From Thalassobius vesicularis (GTDB lineage: Bacteria > Pseudomonadota > Alphaproteobacteria > Rhodobacterales > Rhodobacteraceae), in contig NZ_SSMD01000010.1 in NCBI RefSeq assembly GCF_004799325.1, positions 1-64,000 on the forward strand: a stretch of 64,000 nucleotides of DNA. The letters are read 5' to 3'. A program made the position numbers and the translations under genes. Below the pieces are notes generated by a model. It did not search any database, was not told the origin of the DNA, and saw nothing but the letters and a program-made list of their open reading frames with translations. Positions 36,701-45,936 of this stretch are shown in pieces (position 1 is the stretch's first letter; every line of letters begins with the position of its first letter).

Positions 36701-37831
36701 TCAGTTGCCAGCAGCCGCGGGCGCGGCGCGTTCTTCGGCCACGACCTGCGCGCCGACCTGGATTTTCTGAAGGCCCTCGACGATCACCTTGTCGCCCGCC
36801 TGCACGCCACCGGACACCACCCAGAACGCCCCCTGATCGCGCACGATCTCCAGCTCGCGCTGCTCAACCTTGCTGTCCGCGCCCACGATCATCGCCACGG
36901 GCCGGCCGCGCCGGTCCCGGCTGACGCCCTCTTGCGGCACCAACAGCGCGCCCGGAACATGGCCCTCGGGCAATTCGACCTGCACATACATGCCCGGCAG
37001 CAGGAAATGCTCGGGGTTGGCAAAGGTCAGCCGCAGCAGGATCGTGCCGGTCTGCTCGTCGACATGCGGTTCCGCCGCCGACAGGGTGCCGGACTGTTCG
37101 AACACCGTGCCGTCAGCCAGCACCAGCTTGACCACCTGCGCGTTGCGATCAACCACGCCCCCCGCGCGGCGCCATTTCAGGATCTCGGTCGCCGATTGCG
37201 TCACGTCCACATAGATCGGGTCCAGCTTGCGGATCACCGTCAGCGCCGTCGCCTGCCCCGAGGTCACAAGCGCGCCCTCGGACACCTCGCTCAGCCCGGT
37301 GACACCCGCGATGGGGGCGGTGATCGTCGTGCGCTCCAGATCAATGCGGGCCGACAGCAGGTTGGCCTCGGCCACCTTCACCGCCGCCGCCGCCACATCC
37401 TTGGCCGCCAGCGCATCATCCAGCGCCTGTTGCGCCGCAACGCCCCGCTGGCGCAATTCCTCTTGCCGTTTCGCCTCGCGTTCGGCCTGCGCCAATGACG
37501 CCTGCGCCTGCGCGACCGAGGCTTCGGCCGCCGCCATCTTCACCTCGTAGCTGGCCGGGTCGATCCGGTACATCGGCTCTCCGGCGGCCACGGCCTTACC
37601 CTCGTCAAAGATCTGCTGCGTGATGATCCCGCTCACCTGCGGCCGCACCTCGGCCACGCGCGAGGCGGCAACCCGCCCCGGCAGTCGCACCGTCAGCGTC
37701 ACGTCCTGCGGCGCCAGCGTCACCACCGTCACGGTTTGCGGCGGGCGCGCCTGCTGGGCCTCAACAGACACCGGCAAGATCAAAGCCGCAGCAACAACAA
37801 GGGGAAGGAACGGATGAAAAAAGGCTCGCAT
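36701..37831 (-). CDS. RND efflux periplasmic adaptor (AcrA family)
   Basis: 376 aa from the ATG at 37831 (MRAFFHPFLPLVVAAALILP); an in-frame extension to 38092 runs antisense through the TetR gene and is rejected. Signal peptide ends near SVEA. The order is half-lipoyl motif (RVAEVRPQVSGIITQQIFDEGKAV in part: EVRPQVSGIITQQIF), coiled hairpin (about 90-160), second lipoyl half and beta barrel. No lipobox cysteine is seen. It links the RND transporter to the outer-membrane channel. Confidence 0.92.
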   Translation of the reverse strand: MRAFFHPFLPLVVAAALILPVSVEAQQARPPQTVTVVTLAPQDVTLTVRLPGRVAASRVAEVRPQVSGIITQQIFDEGKAVAAGEPMYRIDPASYEVKMAAAEASVAQAQASLAQAEREAKRQEELRQRGVAAQQALDDALAAKDVAAAAVKVAEANLLSARIDLERTTITAPIAGVTGLSEVSEGALVTSGQATALTVIRKLDPIYVDVTQSATEILKWRRAGGVVDRNAQVVKLVLADGTVFEQSGTLSAAEPHVDEQTGTILLRLTFANPEHFLLPGMYVQVELPEGHVPGALLVPQEGVSRDRRGRPVAMIVGADSKVEQRELEIVRDQGAFWVVSGGVQAGDKVIVEGLQKIQVGAQVVAEERAAPAAAGN

Positions 37832-37896
37832 GGGCGACTCCGGCAAATGATCGCCGCCGTAGCGACGGATGTCTTGATCTGGATTAAAGAAACCAG

Positions 37897-37913
37897 TTAG
37901 TTTTGTAAAGTAA
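37897..37913. promoter_or_regulatory. Candidate TetR operator between RND operon and its regulator
   Basis: TTAGTTTTGTAAAGTAA is a 17-bp imperfect palindrome (TTA[G/C]TTT-tgt-AAAGTAA) in the 125-nt divergent gap. The location and AT-rich contrast fit an operator for the TetR protein at 37957. Confidence 0.45.
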
Positions 37914-37956
37914 GCAAGTAAGTCAAACCCGCCCCACGCTTCGGAAAGCCTAACGC

Positions 37957-38613
37957 ATGAGCACAGACACTCCGCCGAAAAAACCTGCCCGCCGCGGTCG
38001 CCCCGTCCAGATCGCGCCCGAGGATCGCACCCGGCTTGTGCTCGAGGCGACGATGGCGCTGCTGGAACAGGTGCCCCTGCACAACGTGACAATGGCGCAG
38101 GTAGCGCGCGCGTCGGGCATGTCCAAACGGACGCTCTATGAAATGTTTGCCGACCGCGATGCGCTGCTGTCGGCCACGATCGCGCGGATCATCAGCCAGA
38201 TCTATCCGCCCCTCCCCCCCGAGGCGCGCGACCTGCCGCTGGCCGACCGTCTGGCCCTGCTGCTGGGCGGCAGCCCGCAGCGCCAGTTCACCGCCCACTC
38301 GCGAGAGCTGCTGCGCGCCATCATCGCCGGGGCGCGCGAATTTCCCGCGCTGGCCCGGCGCACGAATACCGAAGGGTTCCACAACCTGACCCGCCTTGTG
38401 GCCGAACAGCTCGACGCCGCCCGAACTGCCGGGGACATCGCCCTGCCGCCCGACCAGATCACCGCCGCCGCCGAGCTGCTGGTCGCCATGAGCGGCGAGA
38501 ACGTGATGCTCTACCTGTTAGACCCGGATTTGCCGCTGCCGACGCCCGCCGCGTTCACCGCGCGTCAGGCGATGGCGATCCGGCTGTTTCTGGACGGTGT
38601 GCGCCCCCGCTAA
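37957..38613 (+). CDS. TetR/AcrR-family regulator of the RND pump
   Basis: 218 aa. N-terminal helix-turn-helix (MTMAQVARASGMSKRTLYEMFADRDALL in part: ASGMSKRTLYEMFADRDALL at about 50-72) with an Arg/Lys-rich N-terminal arm; the rest is the variable ligand domain. Divergent from the RND operon, so probably its repressor. Confidence 0.88.
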   Translation: MSTDTPPKKPARRGRPVQIAPEDRTRLVLEATMALLEQVPLHNVTMAQVARASGMSKRTLYEMFADRDALLSATIARIISQIYPPLPPEARDLPLADRLALLLGGSPQRQFTAHSRELLRAIIAGAREFPALARRTNTEGFHNLTRLVAEQLDAARTAGDIALPPDQITAAAELLVAMSGENVMLYLLDPDLPLPTPAAFTARQAMAIRLFLDGVRPR

Positions 38614-38664
38614 GGCGCGATTGGCGTTGTACAAAAAACGCCGGGAATCATACGAAAACCCGGG

Positions 38665-39540
38665 TTAACGGGATGTGACACCGCCGTCTTCGGTGTAGCC
38701 TCCGAAGCGCGTGATGCGGTCCTCGTAGCTGGAAACCTTGTCGGCGGCCCCCGCGCTGCGGGCCGTCATCGCGGCCAAGATCAGCTCGACCGCCAGAAAG
38801 GCGCTGTTCAGCGAGGGCAGCAGCTGCGGCCCCGCCATCGGCAGCTGGATCACCTTCCACGCGTTTCGAGCGATGGGCGAATTGTAGCTGTCAGTCACCG
38901 CCAACACCCGCGCGCCACAGTCCTGCGCGACTTGGCAGGCGCGCACCACCTCGGCCGAGTAATGCTCGTAAGTGATTGCAATCACGATATCTTCTGGGCC
39001 GGTGGCGCACATCTGATCCAGGATCGCACCGGGGACCGAGGGCACCTCTTGGAAGTTTTCGAACGCCATGCCGCCGACATAGGACAGGTAATGCGCGATC
39101 GAATAACAGCTGCGCACGCCCACCACGTAGATCCGGCGCGCGGTCAGCAGCGGCTCGATACAGGCGTCCAGCCCGGCGATGCTTTCGGGGGCGGTGACCA
39201 TGTTCATGTTTTCACGGCTGGCACTGATCACCTCGGCGTAGATGTCCGCCTCGGACCGATCCCGCAACGCCCGCGCCCGCGACCCGTAACTCGCCCCCGT
39301 CCGCTGAACGATCTGCTGCACCTCGGCCCGGAACGCATCGAAGCCGCCATAGCCCAATTCACGCACCAGCCGCGTCACCAGGTTCGAGTCCACATCGGCC
39401 AATTGAGCCAGCCCTCGAATCGAATTGAAGGCGACTTGATGCAGGTTGTCCTGAATCCACTGCGCGAATTGCGCCAGCTTTGGCGGCGCGCTTTGCGTCA
39501 GGCCGCGCAGATTGGCGCGAATTTTTTCTTCTCTTTTCAT
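38665..39540 (-). CDS. RpiR/MurR-family transcriptional regulator with SIS domain
   Basis: 291 aa from the ATG at 39540 (MKREEKIRANLRGL); a longer frame to 39603 has no support. N-terminal RpiR helix-turn-helix (VAFNSIRGLAQLADVDSNLV, about 35-60) and a C-terminal sugar-isomerase (SIS) fold (IYVVGVRSCYSIAHYLSYVG, DIVIAITYEHYSAEVVRACQ). Divergent from the TRAP operon, with palindromes in the gap. In this setting RpiR proteins often control catabolic operons for amino compounds or sugar acids. The effector is probably the imported substrate or its keto product. Confidence 0.87.
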   Translation of the reverse strand: MKREEKIRANLRGLTQSAPPKLAQFAQWIQDNLHQVAFNSIRGLAQLADVDSNLVTRLVRELGYGGFDAFRAEVQQIVQRTGASYGSRARALRDRSEADIYAEVISASRENMNMVTAPESIAGLDACIEPLLTARRIYVVGVRSCYSIAHYLSYVGGMAFENFQEVPSVPGAILDQMCATGPEDIVIAITYEHYSAEVVRACQVAQDCGARVLAVTDSYNSPIARNAWKVIQLPMAGPQLLPSLNSAFLAVELILAAMTARSAGAADKVSSYEDRITRFGGYTEDGGVTSR

Positions 39541-39683
39541 GGGGCTACATAAGTCTGGCGTGTGCTTTGGGTAATGTAGCAGTGATTTCTGAAATCGCCA
39601 CAAAAATCATTTGATTTATCTTTTGCGTCAAAATAAATCATTTGCATCACGAGGGACGACCTCAGATTTCAGGGAGAGACATC
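39541..39683. promoter_or_regulatory. RpiR / TRAP operon divergent promoter with repeated AAATCATTTG
   Basis: 143 nt. AAATCATTTG occurs at 39604-39613 and 39635-39644, 31 bp apart (about three helical turns). The first copy is part of the perfect palindrome AAATCATTTGATTT (39604-39617), and GATTTCTGAAATC (39584-39596) is a second palindrome. This looks like a multi-site operator for the RpiR protein. GGGAGAG (39672-39678) is the ribosome-binding site of the TAXI gene. Confidence 0.6.
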
Positions 39684-40646
39684 ATGAAATTCACCAAGAC
39701 CTGGCTGGCCGCCGGGATCATCGCCGTCACCGCACCGATGGCGCAGGCGGACACGTTCATCTCGATCGGCACCGGCGGCGTGACCGGCGTGTACTACCCC
39801 ACCGGCGGCGCGATTTGCCGGATGATGGCCAAGTCCCGCAAGGAAACCGGCATCCGTTGCGCGGTCGAATCCACCGGTGGTTCGGTCTACAACATCAACG
39901 CCGTCCGTTCGGGCGAGCTGGAATTCGGCGTCGCCCAGTCCGACTGGCAGTTCCACGCCGTCAACGGCACCTCGAAATTCGAAGAACAGGGTGCCTTCCC
40001 GGAACTGCGCGCCGTCTTCTCGATCCACCCCGAGCCCTTCACCGTGGTCGCCCGCGCTGATGCCGGCGTGAAGAACTTCGAAGACCTGAAAGGCAAGCGC
40101 GTCAACGTCGGCAACCCCGGCTCCGGCCAGCGCGGCACGATGGAAGTGCTGATGGAGGCCCTGGGCTGGACCATGGGTGACTTCGCTGTCGCGTCGGAGC
40201 TGCAAGCCGCCGAGCAAAGCCAGGCGCTGTGCGACAACAACATCGACGCAATGGTCTACACCGTGGGTCACCCGTCGGGCTCGATCCAGGAAGCCACCAC
40301 CGCCTGTGACGCCGTTCTGGTCAACGTGACCGGTGCCGCCGTGGACAAGCTGGTCGCCGACAACCCGTTCTACCGCACCGCCACCATCCCCGGCGGCATG
40401 TATCGCGGCAATGACGCGGACACCCAGACCTTTGGTGTGGGCGCAACGCTGGTGACTTCGGCCAACGTGCCGGATGACGTGGTCTATAACCTTGTCAAAG
40501 CAGTGTTTTCGGACATCGACCAGTTCCGCGGCCTGCACCCGGCCTTCGCCAACCTGGACCCCGCGCAGATGGTCAAGGACGGCCTGTCCGCCCCGCTGCA
40601 TCCGGGCGCCGAGAAGTACTACCGCGAAGCCGGCCTGATCAAGTGA
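39684..40646 (+). CDS. TAXI-family TRAP transporter solute-binding protein
   Basis: 320 aa from the ATG at 39684 ([20 protein letters not shown]) after a GGGAGAG site; signal peptide cleaved after AQA. TAXI features: [44 protein letters not shown] and [19 protein letters not shown]. It captures substrate in the periplasm for the fused TRAP permease. A terminator-like hairpin follows, so it may be made in excess over the permease. Ligand not readable; amino acids such as glutamate are known for some TAXI proteins. Confidence 0.93.
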   Translation: MKFTKTWLAAGIIAVTAPMAQADTFISIGTGGVTGVYYPTGGAICRMMAKSRKETGIRCAVESTGGSVYNINAVRSGELEFGVAQSDWQFHAVNGTSKFEEQGAFPELRAVFSIHPEPFTVVARADAGVKNFEDLKGKRVNVGNPGSGQRGTMEVLMEALGWTMGDFAVASELQAAEQSQALCDNNIDAMVYTVGHPSGSIQEATTACDAVLVNVTGAAVDKLVADNPFYRTATIPGGMYRGNDADTQTFGVGATLVTSANVPDDVVYNLVKAVFSDIDQFRGLHPAFANLDPAQMVKDGLSAPLHPGAEKYYREAGLIK

Positions 40647-40681
40647 TCGGACACCGGCGGGACCTGTCCTTGCCGGTATCC

Positions 40682-40716
40682 AGGGCCGCCTGACGCATCG
40701 GGCGGCCCTTTGTTTT
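40682..40716 (+). terminator. Hairpin between TAXI gene and TRAP permease
   Basis: AGGGCCGCC (40682-40690) pairs with GGCGGCCCT (40701-40709) over 10 nt, then TTGTTTT. Probably a partial terminator that lowers permease expression relative to the binding protein, common in TRAP operons. Confidence 0.7.
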
Positions 40717-40741
40717 CCAGTTCCATCGCCGGGAGGGGCAG

Positions 40742-43375
40742 ATGAGCGCGAACAAAAACGCCGAAGGGCGCGAATTCACCGACGAAGAGCTTCAGGACCT
40801 GGTCGCCAGCACCGATACCGGGGGCCGCGCACCGACCAACCGGACCGTGGCGCTGCTGATTTCCGTTCTGGCCTTTGCCTGGTCTCTGTTCCAATTGTGG
40901 ATCGCGCAGCCGCAGCTGTGGTTTGCCGAATACCTGCCGGTGATGAACTCGTCCCAGACGCGACCGGTTCACCTGAGCTTTGCGCTGATCCTGGCGTTCC
41001 TTGCGTACCCTGCGCTGAAATCCTCGCCCCGCGACCGCATTCCGGTGCTGGACTGGGTGATGGGCCTCGCCGCCGCTGGCTGCGCCTTCTACATCTTCGC
41101 CTTCTCGCGCGAGCTGTCCGACACCGCCCGTTCCGGCCTGCCGACACAGACGCAGATCATCGTCGGCGTCATCGGCATCGTCCTTCTGCTCGAGGCGTCG
41201 CGCCGCGCGCTGGGTCCGGCGCTGACCGTGGTCGGCTCGATCTTCCTTTTGTACGCCTACATGGGCACCGGCTGGCTGATCCCCGAGATCATCTCGCATT
41301 CCGGCCTGTCGCTGACCTCGATCGTCAACGCGCAATGGCTGGATACCTCGGGCGTATTCGGCATCCCGCTGGGTGTCTCCACCGCCTTCGTGTTCCTGTT
41401 CGTGCTGTTCGGCGCGCTGCTGGACAAGGCCGGGGCCGGCAACTATTTCATCCAATTGGCTTTTGCCGGTCTGGGTGCGCTGCGTGGCGGGCCTGCCAAG
41501 GCGGCCGTGGTCGGCTCGGCCATGACCGGCCTGATCTCGGGCTCGTCCATCGCCAACGTGGTCACCACCGGCACCTTCACCATCCCGCTGATGAAGCGCG
41601 TGGGCTTTTCCAGCGAAAAGGCGGGCGCGGTCGAGGTTGCATCGTCCGTCAACGGCCAGATCATGCCGCCGGTGATGGGGGCTGCGGCCTTCCTCATGGT
41701 GGAATTCGTCGGCATTTCTTATGTCGAGGTCATCAAGCACGCCTTCATCCCCGCCGTGATCAGCTATATCGCGCTGGTCTATATCGTGCACCTTGAGGCG
41801 CTGAAGAACGACATGCCCGCCCTGGGCAAGGCCGCCAATCTGGGCCGGATGTTCCTGAAAATCGCCATCGGTTTCGTCGTCACCGGCACCGCCTTTACCG
41901 CGCTGGTCTACGGCGTGCAGGGGCTGCAGGCGGCTGCGCCGTCGATCTCGGGTCCGGTGATCCTGATCGCGATCCTAGCTGCTTACGTGGCCTGCGTGAA
42001 ACTCGCCGCCTCCAAGGATGACCTGGAGCTGGACGACCCCAACGCTCGCACCTTCCACCTGCCCACCGTGGGCCAGGTGTTCCCGACCGGCCTGCATTAC
42101 CTGCTGCCGATCCTGGTGCTGGTCTGGTTCCTGATGATCGAGATGCAATCCCCCGCCAAATCGGCCTTCTACGCCGTCGCGGTGATGCTGGTGATCATCC
42201 TGACCCAACGCCCGCTGAAGGCGCTGTTCCGCTCGCAGGACATGGTCGCGGCCTTCCGCGCTGGTGTCGGCGATCTGACCCAAGGCATGATCGACGGCGC
42301 GCGCAACATGATCGGTATCGGTGTGGCCACGGCCGCCGCCGGGATCATCGTTGCCACCGTGACCAAGACCCCGATCGGCACCGAACTGGCGGGCCTGGTC
42401 GAGCTTCTGGCCGGCGGCAACCTGTTCATCATGCTGGTGCTGGTGGCGGTGTTCTCGCTGATCCTGGGCATGGGTCTGCCGACCACGGCGAACTACATCG
42501 TGGTGTCGTCGCTGATGGCCTCTGTCGTGGTCACGCTGGGCGCGCAAGAGGGGCTGATCGTGCCCCTGATCGCCGCACACCTGTTCGTGTTCTACTTCGG
42601 CATCATGGCCGATGTGACCCCGCCCGTCGGCCTGGCCTCTTTCGCCGCCGCCGCCGTGTCGGGGGGCGATCCGATCCGCACCGGCTTTACCGCCTTCTTC
42701 TACTCGATGCGCACGGCGGCCCTGCCCTTCCTGTTCATCTACAACCCGACGCTGATCCTGTATGGCGTCGATCTGGGCACCTTCCCGGGCATCCTGCACG
42801 CGGTCTTTGTGTTCTGCGTGGCGACCGTGGCGATGCTGCTGTTCGCCGCCGCGACGCAGGGCTATTTCCTGGCCCGCTCGCATAAATGGGAAAGTGCGGC
42901 ACTGCTGCTGGTGGCCTTCACGCTGTTCGTGCCGGGTTTCTGGCTGGACCGCATCCAACCCCGGTTCATCGAGCAACCCGCAATCCAGCTGGCCCAGGCG
43001 TTCGACGAGGCCGCACCGGGTGACTCGGTCCGCTTCGTGGTCTCGGGGCCGTCCTTCGCCGATGGCACTCCGCGCCAGCTGACCGTCCTGCACCACATCG
43101 CCGAGACCGATCCCGCACAGGGTCGGGCCGAGGCGGCGGGCCTGATCCTGCTGCCCGAGGGCGACCAGATGTTCCTGGACGAACCGATGTTCAACACGCC
43201 GTTCCAGGAGAAGTTGTCGTCCTTCGACTTCTACGCCGATGACCGGGTCGAGGTGATCAGCCTGCTGTCCCCCAACCACCGGATGCCAAAGCAGATCTTC
43301 TACATCCCCGCCCTGTTGCTGCTGGGCCTCGTGGTGATGCTGCAGCGTCGCCGCCAGACCAAACCCGCCTTCTGA
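40742..43375 (+). CDS. TRAP transporter fused permease (DctQM-type, TAXI-associated)
   Basis: 877 aa. The N-terminal small-subunit-like part (about 50-200) is fused to the large DctM-type part. DctM signatures include GLISGSSIANVVTTGTFTIP, LILGMGLPTTANYIVVSSLM and FFGIMADVTPPVGLASFAAA (written in pieces of the protein). About 18 to 20 membrane helices, then a soluble C-terminal region (about 755-850) and a last helix. An SD GGGAGGGG precedes the ATG. Imports the TAXI-bound solute with sodium or proton. Confidence 0.94.
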   Translation: MSANKNAEGREFTDEELQDLVASTDTGGRAPTNRTVALLISVLAFAWSLFQLWIAQPQLWFAEYLPVMNSSQTRPVHLSFALILAFLAYPALKSSPRDRIPVLDWVMGLAAAGCAFYIFAFSRELSDTARSGLPTQTQIIVGVIGIVLLLEASRRALGPALTVVGSIFLLYAYMGTGWLIPEIISHSGLSLTSIVNAQWLDTSGVFGIPLGVSTAFVFLFVLFGALLDKAGAGNYFIQLAFAGLGALRGGPAKAAVVGSAMTGLISGSSIANVVTTGTFTIPLMKRVGFSSEKAGAVEVASSVNGQIMPPVMGAAAFLMVEFVGISYVEVIKHAFIPAVISYIALVYIVHLEALKNDMPALGKAANLGRMFLKIAIGFVVTGTAFTALVYGVQGLQAAAPSISGPVILIAILAAYVACVKLAASKDDLELDDPNARTFHLPTVGQVFPTGLHYLLPILVLVWFLMIEMQSPAKSAFYAVAVMLVIILTQRPLKALFRSQDMVAAFRAGVGDLTQGMIDGARNMIGIGVATAAAGIIVATVTKTPIGTELAGLVELLAGGNLFIMLVLVAVFSLILGMGLPTTANYIVVSSLMASVVVTLGAQEGLIVPLIAAHLFVFYFGIMADVTPPVGLASFAAAAVSGGDPIRTGFTAFFYSMRTAALPFLFIYNPTLILYGVDLGTFPGILHAVFVFCVATVAMLLFAAATQGYFLARSHKWESAALLLVAFTLFVPGFWLDRIQPRFIEQPAIQLAQAFDEAAPGDSVRFVVSGPSFADGTPRQLTVLHHIAETDPAQGRAEAAGLILLPEGDQMFLDEPMFNTPFQEKLSSFDFYADDRVEVISLLSPNHRMPKQIFYIPALLLLGLVVMLQRRRQTKPAF

Positions 43376-43386
43376 GGAGACGCGCC

Positions 43387-43812
43387 ATGTCCAAGACCAT
43401 CCTCCTGACTGTCGATCTGAACCGCAGCGCCGAAAACGCCGCCGCCCTGCAGGCCGCGCTGGACCTGCTGGGCCCCAACGGCACGCTGCATGTCGTGTCC
43501 GTCCTGCCCGATTTCGGGATGTCGCAGGTCAGCGGCTTCTTCAAGCAGGGCTTTGAAAAGGACGCGCTGGACGATTTCGGCCAGCGTCTGGCCGACTGGG
43601 TCCGCGAGGCCGTCCCCGAGGCGACCGATGTGCACCCGCACGTCCTGCACGGCACCATCTATGACGAAATCCTGCGCGCCGCCGACAAGCTGGCGGTGGA
43701 CGTGATCGTCATCGGCTCTCATCGCCCCGAGTTGAAGGACTACCTTCTCGGCCCGAACGCGGCGCGCGTCGTGCGCCATGCAAAGCAATCCGTCTACGTC
43801 GTCAGGACCTGA
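43387..43812 (+). CDS. Universal stress protein (UspA/TeaD type)
   Basis: 141 aa. UspA fold with the ATP-binding pattern GSHRPELKDYLLGPNAARVV near the C-terminus and start MSKTILLTVDLNRSAENAAA. A UspA gene directly after a TRAP permease recalls TeaD, which binds the TeaABC transporter and modulates it with ATP. It follows the permease by 11 nt. A transport-regulating role is inferred. Confidence 0.9.
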   Translation: MSKTILLTVDLNRSAENAAALQAALDLLGPNGTLHVVSVLPDFGMSQVSGFFKQGFEKDALDDFGQRLADWVREAVPEATDVHPHVLHGTIYDEILRAADKLAVDVIVIGSHRPELKDYLLGPNAARVVRHAKQSVYVVRT

Positions 43813-43816
43813 ACCC

Positions 43817-45145
43817 ATGACCAACCACATCTTTGGCCGCTCTACCAAGGGCAGCCTGCCCGTCGCCACCGCCGGTGATGGCTGTTACCTCATCGACGCC
43901 ACCGGCAAGCGGTATCTGGACGGATCGGGCGGCGCGGCCGTGTCCTGCCTGGGCCATTCCAACGCCGCCGTGCGTGCCGCCCTGCATGACCAGCTGGATC
44001 GCGTGGCCTTTGCCCATACCGGCTTCTTCACCTCGGACCCGGCCGAGCAATTGGCCGACACTCTGGTCGCCCATGCCCCCGAAGGGATCGAGCGGGTCTA
44101 CCTCGTCTCCGGCGGCTCTGAGGCGGTCGAGGCGTCACTGAAACTGGCCCGCCAGTATTTCCTGGAAATCGGCCAACCCCAGCGCCACCGCGTCATCGCC
44201 CGCCGTCAAAGCTATCACGGCAACACGCTGGGCGCGCTGGCCACCGGCGGCAACGAATGGCGCCGTGCGCAATTCGCGCCGATGCTGGTGGAAACCACCC
44301 ATATCTCGCCCTGCTACGAATACCGTGACCGGGCCGAGGATGAGAGCGTCGAAGCCTATGGCCTGCGCGTCGCGGACGAGCTGGAGGCGGAAATCCAGCG
44401 CCTTGGCCCGGACTCGGTGATGGCTTTCGTGGCCGAACCCGTCGTCGGCGCCACCGCCGGTGCCGTGCCTGCCGTGCCGGGCTATCTGAAGCGCATCCGC
44501 GAGATTTGCGACCGCCACGGCGTGTTGCTGATCCTGGACGAGGTGATGTGCGGCATGGGCCGGACCGGCCACCTGTTCGCCTGCCAAGAGGACGGCGTCG
44601 CCCCCGACATGATCACCATCGCCAAGGGGCTGGGCGCCGGCTACCAGCCGATCGGCGCGCTGCTGGTGCAGGGGCGGATTTATGACGCGATCGCCAAGGG
44701 CTCGGGCTTTTTCCAGCACGGCCACACCTATATGGGCCACGCGATGGCCGCCGCCGCCGCCAACGCGGTGCTGGGCGAAATCCTGAACCGCGATCTGCTG
44801 ACCCGCGTGCGCGAACAAGGCGCAAAGCTGGACGCCAAACTGCGCTCCTCGTTGGGGCAGCACCCGCATGTCGGCGACATCCGTGGCCGCGGCCTGTTCC
44901 GCGGGGTCGAACTGGTGGCGGATCGCACCACCAAGGAACCCTTCGATCCGGCCCGCAAGCTGAACGCCCGGATCAAGGCCGAAGCCTTTGCCAACGGGCT
45001 GATCTGCTACCCGATGGGCGGCACCATCGACGGGCAGCGCGGCGATCACGTGCTGTTGGCCCCCCCGTTCATCATCGAGGACAGCCAGATCGACGATCTG
45101 GTCTCGATCCTGACCCACGCCATCGACACGGCGCTCGCAGCATGA
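43817..45145 (+). CDS. Class III (omega) aminotransferase
   Basis: 442 aa from the ATG at 43817 (MTNHIFGRSTKGSLPVATAG), 4 nt after the UspA stop. PLP-binding Lys270 in TIAKGLGAGYQPIGA; metal/phosphate segments ILDEVMCGMGRTGHLF and GHTYMGHAMAAAAANAVL are family-typical. It moves the amino group from an amine or a non-alpha amino acid to a keto acid. Because the next gene (4-nt overlap) is a beta-keto-acid cleavage enzyme, the natural substrate could be a beta-amino acid imported by the TRAP system. Inference from context. Confidence 0.9.
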   Translation: MTNHIFGRSTKGSLPVATAGDGCYLIDATGKRYLDGSGGAAVSCLGHSNAAVRAALHDQLDRVAFAHTGFFTSDPAEQLADTLVAHAPEGIERVYLVSGGSEAVEASLKLARQYFLEIGQPQRHRVIARRQSYHGNTLGALATGGNEWRRAQFAPMLVETTHISPCYEYRDRAEDESVEAYGLRVADELEAEIQRLGPDSVMAFVAEPVVGATAGAVPAVPGYLKRIREICDRHGVLLILDEVMCGMGRTGHLFACQEDGVAPDMITIAKGLGAGYQPIGALLVQGRIYDAIAKGSGFFQHGHTYMGHAMAAAAANAVLGEILNRDLLTRVREQGAKLDAKLRSSLGQHPHVGDIRGRGLFRGVELVADRTTKEPFDPARKLNARIKAEAFANGLICYPMGGTIDGQRGDHVLLAPPFIIEDSQIDDLVSILTHAIDTALAA

Positions 45146-45936
45146 GACCCCTGCCCCAGATCATGGTCGCGCCCAACGGCGCGCGCCTGACCCGCAAGGA
45201 CCACCCCGCCGTCCCCGTGACCATCCCCGAGATCGTCGCCTGCACCCGCGATTGCGCCGCCGAAGGGGCGGACGGGCTGCACGCCCATGTCCGCGACGCG
45301 GCCCAGCATCACGTGCTGGACGCCGGTCTGTACGCCGAGCTGATCGCCGAGATCGAAACCGTCCTGCCCGGTTTCTACATGCAGATCACGACCGAGGCGG
45401 TGGGCCATTACTCCCCCGAACAGCAGCGCGAGCTGGTCTATGCGCTGCGCCCCGCCGCAGCCTCGATCGCACTGCGCGAGATCACGCAGGATCAGGGCAA
45501 CGCCGTCACCGCGCAGTTCTTTCACGACTGTCAGGACATGGGCGTCGGCGTCCAGCACATCCTGTACGACACCTCGGATGTCGAGCATCTGGCCCGTCTG
45601 GTCGACAGCGGCGTGATCCCCTCGGACAACCTGATGGCGCTGATCGTGCTGGGCCGCTACGCACCCGGCCAGAAATCCACCCCGGCGGATCTGGGCGCCC
45701 CTGCCTCGGCCCTGCTGCGGCACCTGCCCGAAACCGACTGGGCGGTCTGCGCATTTGGCGCGGAAGAGACCGCCTGCCTGATGGCGGCACGGAATTTGGG
45801 GGGCAAATCCCGAATAGGGTTTGAAAACAATCGTCTTAACGGCGATTTTACATGTGCGCCCGACAATGCCTCGCGGGTGGCCGAGCTGGTTCGCGCCATC
45901 AACGGGGCCACATCCCGAACGGAGCCTGTCGAATGA
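45142..45936 (+). CDS. BKACE-family beta-keto acid cleavage enzyme
   Basis: 264-aa TIM-barrel zinc enzyme, related to 3-keto-5-aminohexanoate cleavage enzyme (Kce). Family reaction: beta-keto acid plus acetyl-CoA gives acetoacetate plus a new acyl-CoA. Zinc ligands His47 and His49 (LHAHVRD) and Glu228 (RIGFENN) are visible; Arg224 matches the catalytic arginine. The residue after Glu228 is Asn229, where family members usually have Asp, a possible catalytic change. At 264 aa it is on the short side. It lies between an aminotransferase and an FMN glutamate-synthase-like gene, overlapping each by 4 nt. Confidence 0.85.
   Translation: MRPLPQIMVAPNGARLTRKDHPAVPVTIPEIVACTRDCAAEGADGLHAHVRDAAQHHVLDAGLYAELIAEIETVLPGFYMQITTEAVGHYSPEQQRELVYALRPAAASIALREITQDQGNAVTAQFFHDCQDMGVGVQHILYDTSDVEHLARLVDSGVIPSDNLMALIVLGRYAPGQKSTPADLGAPASALLRHLPETDWAVCAFGAEETACLMAARNLGGKSRIGFENNRLNGDFTCAPDNASRVAELVRAINGATSRTEPVE

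Noticed and set aside
34522-36924. 800-residue plus-strand frame across the RND gene
   Set aside because: Arg/Gln/His-rich antisense shadow of an intact AcrB-type protein.
36701-38092. 463-residue reading of the RND adaptor
   Set aside because: It would run antisense through the TetR gene and place 87 residues before the signal peptide.
38642-38664. CCGGG/CCCGG hairpin between tetR and rpiR genes
   Set aside because: The stem is only 5 bp with a long loop and no T-run; too weak to call a terminator.
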